12,332 nt of DNA from Candidatus Melainabacteria bacterium. GTDB taxonomy: Bacteria > Actinomycetota > Actinomycetes > Mycobacteriales > Pseudonocardiaceae. Of the stretch, positions 6,626 through 12,332 are shown piece after piece. Every line of letters starts with the position of its first letter. Positions within the stretch are counted from its first letter, which is position 1. The translations under genes and the position numbers were made by a program. The notes under the pieces were generated by a model that saw nothing but the letters and a program-made list of their open reading frames with translations, was not told where the DNA came from and made no database searches. Location of the stretch: the NCBI GenBank assembly GCA_903970565.1, contig CAJCJE010000391.1, positions 1 to 12,332 on the forward strand, read 5' to 3'.

Positions 6626-7207
6626 ATGGCACGGACCCTACGTCTGACCGGTGACCCGGCCGCCGACGCGCTGCTGTCCACCGACCGCTTCGCGCTGCTC
6701 ACCGGGATGCTGCTGGACCAGCAGATGGCGATGGACATCGCGTTCATCGGGCCGAGGAAGATCGCCGACCGGATGGACGGCTTCGACGTCCACCGGATCG
6801 CCCAGAGCGATCTACAGGAGTTCGTCGAACTGTGCGTGACCAAACCGGCCATCCACCGCTACGGCGGCGCAATGGGCCGACGGGTCCACGAACTCGCCCA
6901 GTTCATCGTGTCCCGCTACGCCGGCCGAACCGACCGGATCTGGAAGACCGGCAAACCGGACGGCACCGAGGTGCTGCGGCGGCTGAAGGAACTACCGGGT
7001 TTCGGCGACCAGAAGTCGAGGATCTTCCTCGCTCTGCTCGGCAAGCAGCTGGGCGTGCGGCCGGAGGGTTGGCGGGAGGCGGCCGGTCCCTACGGGGAGG
7101 ACGGCTCGCGCCGCTCGATCGCCGATGTCACCGGCCCGGAGTCGCTACAGGAGGTCCGCGCGTTCAAGAAGGCCGCGAAGCTGGCCAATGCGGCCTCCGC
7201 GACGTAG
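6626..7207 (+). CDS. HhH-GPD-type base-excision-repair family protein (uncharacterised actinobacterial type)
   Basis: 193 residues from the ATG at 6626. No clear ribosome binding site precedes it, so the transcript may be leaderless. 'FALLTGMLLDQQMAMDIAF' (22-40) matches the first conserved helix of HhH-GPD glycosylases, where 'QQ' precedes the DNA-contacting helix. 'LKELPGFGDQKSRIFLALLGKQ' (120-141) is a helix-hairpin-helix with the LPGxG turn. The later part (SRRSIADVTG ... VRAFKKAAK) is typical of a small actinobacterial family annotated as HhH-GPD base excision repair protein. The catalytic Asp that normally follows the hairpin in MutY/Nth/AlkA is not obvious, so glycosylase activity is unproven. 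A fragment of a close second copy lies 1.7 kb downstream, on the far side of the Fic gene. The gene itself looks intact and full length. Confidence 0.85.
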   Translation: MARTLRLTGDPAADALLSTDRFALLTGMLLDQQMAMDIAFIGPRKIADRMDGFDVHRIAQSDLQEFVELCVTKPAIHRYGGAMGRRVHELAQFIVSRYAGRTDRIWKTGKPDGTEVLRRLKELPGFGDQKSRIFLALLGKQLGVRPEGWREAAGPYGEDGSRRSIADVTGPESLQEVRAFKKAAKLANAASAT

Positions 7208-7236
7208 CCCTCCACCGGCTGACGCAAGGCGGCAGG

Positions 7237-7273
7237 CGACTACGGCAAGCCCACATTCGTCGCTCCGTAGCCG
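7237..7273 (+). terminator. Possible hairpin terminator after the HhH-GPD gene
   Basis: CGACTACGG (7237-7245) can pair with CCGTAGCCG (7265-7273), giving nine pairs with one mismatch around a 19-base loop. It starts 29 bases past the stop codon. No T-tract follows. It also lies close to the left edge of the lower-GC segment. Confidence 0.3.
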
Positions 7274-7345
7274 ACGCAACCAGGCTCGGCACCCTCCGGT
7301 AAGTCCGCACTTCAAAGCACAAAAGGGCTCTGGTATGGAGAGGTT

Positions 7346-7370
7346 TGCAGATTGTCTACATATGCAGATT
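7346..7370. promoter_or_regulatory. Palindrome and direct repeats between convergent genes (operator-like)
   Basis: TCTACATATGCAGA (7355-7368) is a 14-bp palindrome centred on CATATG with one mismatched pair. TGCAGATT occurs twice, at 7346-7353 and 7363-7370, 17 bases apart. The site lies just past the Fic stop codon in a gap between two convergent genes, where no promoter is needed. It resembles autoregulatory operators of GntR- or antitoxin-type regulators (pattern only). It may be the remains of the control region of a gene that once belonged to the acquired segment. Confidence 0.35.
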
Positions 7371-7380
7371 ACCTGTATCT

Positions 7381-8868
7381 TTAGCTCAGGCTCGCCGAGA
7401 ATCTGTCCAAGACGACCATCAAGCTTTCATCCAAGAGATCTTCGACTCGGCCCCAGTGTGCGTTGACACCGTCGCTATAGGTCCAGGTCACGCTTTCCGT
7501 AGGACTCGATATTGCGATCTGCTCTGCGGTATCCCGCTCCTCATCACCGCTATCTTCTATTATCTCGGCAAAAATAGTCAGCGTAAGAACACCGGTCTCG
7601 CCATGTCCAACCTTTTGTATGAACACAAGGTAGCGCAGTCGTTGACCTAGCACGTCGAGGCGTAGCTGAGCCCACCATGAGCCATCGGATAGATTAGCGT
7701 AGAAGTCGACGCTTCGAGCGGTCTTGACCAGCTGACGTCTCCACCACCGCGATCTTGGATCACTAGGAGTGGCAGACCCGACAAACGCCTGAGCGCTTTC
7801 GTCGACCGTTTGGTAGCGCTCTTGAATTTTTTCGCCAAACGATCGCAGCCATACGACGGTGCGCTCATGAATATTCGCAGCAATCAACTCGATTTTCTCG
7901 CGACGCTCTTCCGCCCCCGTTTCGCCTCTCAAGTTCCGTAGGCGGTCAATGTGGGCATCGAGGACTGCCAGGGCGCCTCCACTGGAGACGCCGGCGAGTT
8001 CGGCGGCCGGGCGCTCCAACTCGCTCCGGAGCGCAACGATTTCCAGCTCAGCGAAGAAGCGGACAAGGGGACGGATATCCCCTTCGTTTGCTCGATCCAG
8101 GCACTGGATATATCTATCGCGTTCACGTCTATCGACTACCAAGGGCGCCAGATTAGCTGAAAGCAGGGCGAGTAGCGTCAATCCTCGAGCCACGCGCCCG
8201 TTACCATCCTCGAACGGGTGAATTCGAACAAAACGGTGATGTAGCCAGGCTGAACGAATGACTGGATGAATCTCTGAAATCTCAGAGTAGATCTGGACCA
8301 ACTTTTCCATCTGGGGTTGGACCTGATCGGCTGGCGTGTACTCCAATGTGGAGCCATCCGGCCTGGTGACGTGGTTGGACTGCTCTTTCCACAAACCATG
8401 ATGGAGTGTGGCCTCGAACTTGTGGCCAGTCGGTGCCGTCGCAGTATAAGTTGCCTGGGTTCTGGTCAATGCCACGTGTAGCTCCTTGACCAGATGCACT
8501 GAGAGTGGTCGGCCTTGCCTGGCAACCTCGCTCAAGAATTCAAGGGCGTCATACTGTGAGCGGATCACCTCAAGCACATCATCATCCAGCGGTCCGCTGC
8601 TGGCCCTGGCTACAGCCTCAGCCGTCAGTCCTTCGGCGACGAGAGCTTCCGTCACGCCCCAATCGACGTCGTAGAGTCGCTCGACAATGCCGGTTTCGAT
8701 CGCGTGCCGCCGCAGTCCTCGCCGCCGAGCCTCCCGAAAAGACTCACTGTTCCGTGCGACTACCGTCTCCCAGGCACTCTTCAGTGAGTCAACAGAATCC
8801 AGTACGGACCGGATGTCACCATTGATGTGCGGGAGTGGCTCGACGTCCACCCATGAGAGATCAGGCAT
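7381..8868 (-). CDS. Fic-domain protein (putative AMP-transferase) with unrecognised C-terminal domain
   Basis: 495 residues from the ATG at 8868, which has GGATGAG upstream; a GTG at 8874 would add two residues. Residues 1-110 are helical and hold 'HAIETGIVERLYDVDWG', the place where Fic proteins carry the inhibitory (S/T)xxxE(G/N) helix; here it is T59-xxx-E63-R64. The Fic core (about 120-285) has the flap region 'TLHHGLWKEQSNHVTRPDG' and a complete active-site motif HPFEDGNGR (217-225), with catalytic His217, Asp221, Asn223 and Arg225. Intact motifs of this kind usually transfer AMP, or another nucleotide or phosphate, from a nucleotide to a protein hydroxyl. Residues about 330-495 are Trp-rich (WWRRQ, SWWAQL, HWGRVEDLLDE) and match nothing I recognise. 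Codon use is clearly less GC-biased than in the neighbours, suggesting transfer. No antitoxin gene is adjacent. It could be a toxin, a defence protein or a signalling enzyme. Confidence 0.9.
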   Translation of the reverse strand: MPDLSWVDVEPLPHINGDIRSVLDSVDSLKSAWETVVARNSESFREARRRGLRRHAIETGIVERLYDVDWGVTEALVAEGLTAEAVARASSGPLDDDVLEVIRSQYDALEFLSEVARQGRPLSVHLVKELHVALTRTQATYTATAPTGHKFEATLHHGLWKEQSNHVTRPDGSTLEYTPADQVQPQMEKLVQIYSEISEIHPVIRSAWLHHRFVRIHPFEDGNGRVARGLTLLALLSANLAPLVVDRRERDRYIQCLDRANEGDIRPLVRFFAELEIVALRSELERPAAELAGVSSGGALAVLDAHIDRLRNLRGETGAEERREKIELIAANIHERTVVWLRSFGEKIQERYQTVDESAQAFVGSATPSDPRSRWWRRQLVKTARSVDFYANLSDGSWWAQLRLDVLGQRLRYLVFIQKVGHGETGVLTLTIFAEIIEDSGDEERDTAEQIAISSPTESVTWTYSDGVNAHWGRVEDLLDESLMVVLDRFSASLS

Positions 8869-8906
8869 AGTCACTCATCCAGCATAGGTGCAGCCTGTGA
8901 GCAGCT

Positions 8907-9059
8907 GCCTATCGGATGAGCGGCTTCGATGTCCACCGGATCGCCGAGAGCGATCTACAGGCCGACAGGTCCACGAACTCGCCCAGTTCATCGTGTCCCG
9001 CTACGCCGGCCGGACCGACCGGATCTGGAAGACCGGCAGACCAGACGGCACAGAGGTGC
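8907..9059 (+). pseudogene. Decayed partial copy of the HhH-GPD gene
   Basis: Bases 8907-8961 match 6764-6818, and 8962-9059 match 6877-6974, with 11 mismatches in 153 aligned positions by my count. Compared with the intact gene, 58 bases (6819-6876) are missing at the junction. Since 58 is not a multiple of three, the frame is broken. The copy covers residues about 47-117 of the 193-residue protein and lacks both the start region and the helix-hairpin-helix. Identical protein stretches such as HELAQFIVSRYAGRTDRIW remain readable in one frame. It lies in the same orientation as the intact gene, on the other side of the Fic gene. Confidence 0.88.
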
Positions 9060-9304
9060 GGACGACCGTGCCGGCGGCGTGGCGGCTCTTCACCGTTTCA
9101 CCAACTGTCACGATCACCCGGCCGGCGCGCGCGGACCGCTGACGAGCGGCTTCGTCCCCGCCTCCGGTCGCATCGACGGCGCGGAACCGTATCCGCCAGT
9201 GAATGAGTCAACAGCCTGTCCGCTCTGTCAACCGTGGGCGAATGGGGATTGCCTGTTATATCTGGCGGGGAGCTGCCGTGGATTTTCGGGTGAGGAGAAT
9301 TCGA
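9060..9304 (+). other. Gene-free stretch between pseudogene and GH76 gene
   Basis: No convincing gene is seen. The first part (to the TGA at 9140-9142) stays open in frame with the pseudogene's C-terminal half but does not resemble the HhH-GPD protein. It may be scrambled remnant DNA. The last 120 bases are the likely control region of the mannanase gene: AT-richer spots include TTATAT at 9256-9261, a possible -10, without a well-spaced -35. GAGGAG seven bases before the ATG at 9305 is the ribosome binding site. Confidence 0.4.
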
Positions 9305-11194
9305 ATGCGGACGCACCGGAGATCAACCCTGTCAGCCATCGCCGTTGTCGTCGCCGTCGTGGCCACCCTCCTGGGCGGCGGCTGGGGGCCGGTCGGGGGC
9401 GCCACCGCGCACGCGGACACCACGACGGTCTGCTCGGTGTACTGCGACACCAGAGACCCGTCGTTGGCCAGGCAGGAAACCTTCCCGGTGCCCACTGTCA
9501 ACCTCAACGGCCGACTGTTGGAACTGCACGTGGACGACGCGGACGGGATGGCCTGGGCCAGCGTGGACGACGGGGACGTCGGCGACTCGGTGTGGCTGGA
9601 CCGGTCCTGGGACGGCGGCGGCACCTGGGACGGGATGCTGGGCGAGGCGTCCATTCCGCAGACGTGGACCGGCACCCGCACCCTGATGTACAACCTCTAC
9701 GACCCGGTCAACCATCGGCGCGGCCTGTTGCGGGCCTGCGCCGACGCGGGTGCGGTCACCTGCACCGACTGGGCGCATGTGTTGGTGTGCAACACGTTCT
9801 GCGACCAGCAGAGCACGTCCAGCGCGAGCGGGGACAGTCAACCGGTCGCGCCGACCACCCTGTCCGGCCGGACGATCTCGCTGCACATGGACCCGGTGAC
9901 CGGGCTGGCCTGGGGTGTCATCGCCAACGGCGCACCCGGCGACGAGGTGTGGCTGGACCGGTCCTGGAACGAGGGCGCGTCGTGGCCGGACGGTTCCTCG
10001 CTGGGCCGGTTGGCCATCCCGACTGGTGCCACCGGCACCAGCACGACGATGTTCAACACCACCGACCAGAAGGGCCTGCTCTACGGGGGCGCGGTGCGGG
10101 CCTGCGGGGTGGCGATCACCGGCGAGAACGGCAGTTGCACGGCCTGGGCCCGACCGGCGGAGGTCCGAACATCCGCGGCGGCCGACGCGCTGATGTACTC
10201 CTATGATCCGAACAACGCCTGGTGGCCGTCGAGTTGGTGGAACTCCGCCTCGACGCTGACGAGTCTGATCGACTACCTGCGGACCACCGGCAGCACCGCC
10301 TACGACTGGGTGGTCGCGCGGACCTTCGCGGTGAACGACGTCGCCTTCCCGGCCGGCGCGCGGGGGACCGATCCGATCCAGGGCAACTTCATCTCCGACG
10401 CGATCGACGACAGCCAGTGGTGGGCGCTGGCCTGGATCGACGCCTACGACCTGACCGGTGACTCGACCTACCTCAACGAGGCGGTCACCATCGCCAACTA
10501 CGCCACCCAGTACTGGGATACGAGCACCTGCGGCGGCGGGGTGTGGTGGTCCACCGCGGAAACCTACAAGAACGCGATCACCAACGCCCTCTACATCCGG
10601 CTCACCGCCGCGCTGCACAACCGGATTCCCGGCGACACGCTGTGGCTGGGCCGGGCGCAGACGGCGTGGAACTGGTTCACCGGCAGCGGCATGATCAACT
10701 CTTCCGGTCTGGTCAACGACGGCCTGACATCCTCCTGTACCAACAACGGCCAGACGGTGTGGACCTACAACCAGGGAATGGTGATCGGCGCGGCGATGGA
10801 ACTGTGGCGCGCCACCGGGAATTCCAGCGTGCTGTCCACCGCCGAGACACTGGCCGACGCGGCGCTGAACTCGCCGCTGGTGGTCTCCGGGATACTCACC
10901 GAGTCCTGCGACGCGCAGAACGCGACCTGCGACGACGACCAGAAACAGTTCAAGGGCATCTTCATCCGCTACCTCGCCGAACTGGCCAAGGCCACCGGGA
11001 ATTCGACCTACGAGTCGTTCATCGCGACCCAGGCGAACACCATGTGGAGCGCGGACCGGGACTCCTTCAACCAGATCGGTGAACGCTGGTCGGGCGCGAA
11101 TCCCGGTGCCGATCCGAACATCAGCGACTGGCGAACCCAGGCCAGCGCGCTGGACGCCCTCGACGCGGCCCAGTCGATCGGCCAGTCCGGATAG
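9305..11194 (+). CDS. Secreted GH76 family endo-alpha-1,6-mannanase with duplicated N-terminal module
   Basis: 629 residues from the ATG at 9305 (GAGGAG seven bases upstream). Residues 1-37 are a signal peptide: RTHRR, then a hydrophobic core (AIAVVVAVVATLLGG), then AHA-type cleavage. Residues 41-158 and 160-283 are two copies of one module. Each starts VCxxxCD, contains 'GDxVWLDRSW..G.(T/S)W' and 'LGxxxIP', and ends RAC...CTxWA. Residues about 292-629 form a GH76 alpha-toroid: 'DDSQWWALAWIDAYDLTGD' (368-386), 'CGGGVWWSTAETYKNAITN' (409-427), 'SGMINSSGLVNDGL' and 'TVWTYNQGMVIGA'. The Asp pair 368-369 most likely supplies the catalytic residues, since GH76 uses adjacent aspartates. The enzyme would cut alpha-1,6-linked mannan, as in yeast mannan backbones or mycobacterial-type mannans, outside the cell. 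The module could bind substrate; its role is unknown. A strong hairpin follows the gene. Confidence 0.9.
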   Translation: MRTHRRSTLSAIAVVVAVVATLLGGGWGPVGGATAHADTTTVCSVYCDTRDPSLARQETFPVPTVNLNGRLLELHVDDADGMAWASVDDGDVGDSVWLDRSWDGGGTWDGMLGEASIPQTWTGTRTLMYNLYDPVNHRRGLLRACADAGAVTCTDWAHVLVCNTFCDQQSTSSASGDSQPVAPTTLSGRTISLHMDPVTGLAWGVIANGAPGDEVWLDRSWNEGASWPDGSSLGRLAIPTGATGTSTTMFNTTDQKGLLYGGAVRACGVAITGENGSCTAWARPAEVRTSAAADALMYSYDPNNAWWPSSWWNSASTLTSLIDYLRTTGSTAYDWVVARTFAVNDVAFPAGARGTDPIQGNFISDAIDDSQWWALAWIDAYDLTGDSTYLNEAVTIANYATQYWDTSTCGGGVWWSTAETYKNAITNALYIRLTAALHNRIPGDTLWLGRAQTAWNWFTGSGMINSSGLVNDGLTSSCTNNGQTVWTYNQGMVIGAAMELWRATGNSSVLSTAETLADAALNSPLVVSGILTESCDAQNATCDDDQKQFKGIFIRYLAELAKATGNSTYESFIATQANTMWSADRDSFNQIGERWSGANPGADPNISDWRTQASALDALDAAQSIGQSG

Positions 11195-11215
11195 CCACGG
11201 CGTGACGCGCGGCGC

Positions 11216-11242
11216 GCGGCGCGTCCGGCGTGGACGCGCCGC
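11216..11242 (+). terminator. Strong GC-rich hairpin terminator after the GH76 gene
   Basis: GCGGCGCGTCC (11216-11226) and GGACGCGCCGC (11232-11242) form a perfect 11-bp stem with a five-base loop, starting 22 bases after the GH76 stop codon. No T-run follows, so it is an I-shaped terminator as is common in actinomycetes. It separates the mannanase transcript from the peptidase gene, which should therefore have its own promoter. Confidence 0.75.
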
Positions 11243-11262
11243 ATCACCACACTCCCTCATAA

Positions 11263-11287
11263 AAACGTTTCAACACAGTGATGTCAC
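11263..11287 (+). promoter_or_regulatory. Operator-like palindromes upstream of the S53 peptidase gene
   Basis: AAACGTTT (11263-11270) is a perfect 8-bp palindrome of the type bound by LacI/GalR-family sugar repressors. GTGATGTCAC (11278-11287) has perfect GTGA/TCAC arms around two bases. Both lie in the only AT-leaning part of the gap, 40-64 bases before the peptidase start and after the mannanase terminator. They would suit control of the peptidase gene by carbon source (inference). Direct promoter boxes could not be assigned with confidence. Confidence 0.35.
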
Positions 11288-11326
11288 AACCGCACCCCGC
11301 GCAGGTCCACATTCGAAGGAGATCTG

Positions 11327-12332
11327 ATGAGACGTGTTCTCTACGGCTTGCTGGCGTTAGCCACCGCCGCCGGCATCAGCGCGGCCACACCGCTGCTGGC
11401 AGCGGCGACGACCACGCCCGGCGCGACCGCGAGCACCATCCAGTCGGCGCCGGCGAACTCCACTCCGACCACGACGCCGTACTCGACCGCGCCCACCTCG
11501 GTGCCGACGAAACGGGCCTGCGCGCAGCCGCTGCGGCCGGGCGGCCCGGTGTGCCTTGCGTTGGTGCGCACCGACATCACCGCGGTACGGGCCGACGCGA
11601 TCCGCCCGAACTCCACGCCCGGCGGCTACGCCCCGAGCGATCTGGACAGCGCCTACAACCTGCCCTCCACCAGCGCGGGTTCCGGCCAGACGGTCGCGGT
11701 CATCGAGAACGCCGACAACCCGAACCTCGAATCGGATCTCGGTGCCTACCGATCCCAGTACGGCCTGCCGGCCTGCACCACGGCCAACGGCTGCTTCGAG
11801 AAGGTCAACCAGGACGGCCAGCAGGGCAACTATCCGGCTGGTGACACCGGTTGGGGCCTGGAGGCGTCGCTGGACGTGGACATGGTCTCCGCGATCTGCC
11901 CGAACTGCCACATCATCGTCGTGGAGGCGGGCGACCTGAACGCGGCGCAGAACACCGCGGTGTCGTTGGGCGCGCACTACATCTCCAACAGCTGGGGTAC
12001 CGGCGACGGTTCCGGCGACGCCGGCTGGGACGCCGACTACGATCACTCCGGTGTCGTCGACGTGGCCAGCACGGGGGACGGCGGCTACGGGACGAGTTTC
12101 CCGGCCACCTCCCAGTACGTCGTCGCCGCCGGTGGCACCTCCCTGGACCGAGACTCCGGCTCCAGCCGGGGTTGGTCGGAAACGGCGTGGTCCGGATCGG
12201 GTGCGGGCTGCTCCTCCTGGGAGACCAAACCGTCCTGGCAGACCGATTCCGGCTGCGGAAACCGGACGGTAGCGGATGTCTCGGCGGTCGCCGATCCCGG
12301 CACCGGGGTAGCGGTCTACGACACCTACGGCG
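11327..12332 (+). CDS. Secreted sedolisin-like (S53) serine-carboxyl peptidase, N-terminal part
   Basis: The ATG at 11327 has AAGGAG five bases upstream. The frame stays open for 335 codons to the window edge. Residues 1-26 are a signal peptide (MRR, hydrophobic stretch, AAA). Residues 27-62 are Thr/Pro/Ser-rich and probably disordered. The catalytic domain starts near 100 (YAPSDLDSAYNLPS). Glu179 and Asp183 in 'GWGLEASLDVDM' fit the sedolisin ExxxD pair, and Asp251 in 'STGDGGYG' fits the oxyanion Asp; 'ISNSWG' (219-224) and 'FPATSQYVVAAGGTSL' are further family marks. The catalytic GTSxxxP serine lies beyond the window. The stretch before the catalytic core is about 100 residues, too short for the usual pro-kumamolisin propeptide. 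Codon 11 is TTA, a rare leucine codon in such DNA. Sedolisins work at acid pH; here probably on extracellular protein. Lacking its serine in view, subtilisin-like relatives cannot be fully excluded. Confidence 0.85.
   Translation, partial: MRRVLYGLLALATAAGISAATPLLAAATTTPGATASTIQSAPANSTPTTTPYSTAPTSVPTKRACAQPLRPGGPVCLALVRTDITAVRADAIRPNSTPGGYAPSDLDSAYNLPSTSAGSGQTVAVIENADNPNLESDLGAYRSQYGLPACTTANGCFEKVNQDGQQGNYPAGDTGWGLEASLDVDMVSAICPNCHIIVVEAGDLNAAQNTAVSLGAHYISNSWGTGDGSGDAGWDADYDHSGVVDVASTGDGGYGTSFPATSQYVVAAGGTSLDRDSGSSRGWSETAWSGSGAGCSSWETKPSWQTDSGCGNRTVADVSAVADPGTGVAVYDTYG

Larger units (their letters stand above)
7300..8906. other. Lower-GC, probably acquired segment carrying the Fic gene
   Basis: Base composition drops from about 7300 and recovers near 8900; for example 27 of 60 bases are G or C at 7561-7620, whereas flanking coding DNA is around three quarters G+C. 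The segment contains only the Fic gene and a short AT-rich control-like sequence. On its left is the intact HhH-GPD gene and on its right a decayed partial copy of that gene, in the same orientation. No transposase, integrase, terminal inverted repeat or target duplication is visible. The edges given are approximate and judged by eye. Confidence 0.55.

Noticed and set aside
7345..7650. Possible small plus-strand protein in the lower-GC segment, as an antitoxin for the Fic protein
   Set aside because: It is almost wholly antisense to the Fic C terminus, has no antitoxin-like features and no clear binding site; a known FicA-type antitoxin would carry the (S/T)xxxE(G/N) motif, which is absent.
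7300..8906. Insertion sequence or integrative element with defined ends
   Set aside because: No transposase or integrase, terminal inverted repeats or short target duplication could be seen, so only 'probably acquired segment' is supported.
8929..10206. Long plus-strand frame running through the pseudogene into the GH76 gene
   Set aside because: It reads the GH76 coding region in a shifted frame as an Arg/Gly-rich product; codon bias and domains support the frame from 9305.
9332..11260. Open frame of over 600 codons on the minus strand opposite the GH76 gene
   Set aside because: The product is Gly/Arg/Val-rich with no domain, while the plus strand encodes a signal peptide and a full GH76 domain.
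11278..11844. Open frame starting at the ATG at 11278 in a different frame from the S53 peptidase
   Set aside because: It overlaps the peptidase, is Arg/His-rich without domains, and lacks a binding site; the frame from 11327 has AAGGAG, a signal peptide and sedolisin motifs.
1..12332. tRNA or rRNA genes
   Set aside because: No cloverleaf-like segments with conserved T-loop sequence or rRNA-like stretches were recognised in reading both strands.

Overview
The window is high-GC, densely packed DNA from an actinomycete. The signs are GTG starts, strong G/C third-position bias, secreted hydrolases and an uncharacterised HhH-GPD family typical of Actinomycetota. I cannot name the genus. One stretch (about 7.3-8.9 kb) is visibly less GC-rich: 27 G/C of 60 bases at 7561-7620, against 45 of 60 at 5221-5280. 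It is the one part that looks acquired.

Layout. 1-174 (-): start of a Gfo/Idh/MocA oxidoreductase, cut by the window edge. 392-1099 (-): TetR regulator, divergent from a secreted lipase at 1226-2083 (+) across a short promoter region with palindromes. 2129-3646 (-) and 3698-4927 (-): carotenoid/stilbene-cleaving oxygenase and SCP2-type thiolase, 51 bases apart and probably one operon with the thiolase first. They diverge from an alpha/beta hydrolase (5158-6075, +) across about 230 bases that hold a palindrome and four tandem 12-mers. 6145-6498 (-): VOC/glyoxalase-like protein. 6626-7207 (+): HhH-GPD DNA-repair-like protein. 7381-8868 (-): large Fic-domain protein in the lower-GC segment. 8907-9059 (+): truncated, internally deleted second copy of part of the HhH-GPD gene. 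9305-11194 (+): secreted GH76 alpha-1,6-mannanase with a duplicated, unrecognised N-terminal module. 11327-12332 (+): start of a secreted sedolisin-like (S53) peptidase, cut by the right edge.

How the parts may work together. The lipase, GH76 enzyme and S53 peptidase are exported scavenging enzymes; mannanase plus acid protease next to each other would suit attack on fungal or mycobacterial-type cell-wall mannoprotein (inference). The oxygenase, thiolase and hydrolase look like a small catabolic unit in which double-bond cleavage is followed by CoA-ester chain shortening (inference; substrate unknown).

The most unusual structure is the Fic gene, bracketed by an intact HhH-GPD gene and a decayed fragment of the same gene. 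This points to insertion or recombination at a duplicated locus. The Fic protein keeps a complete catalytic motif, has an atypical inhibitory motif, and carries a C-terminal region of about 165 residues that I do not recognise.
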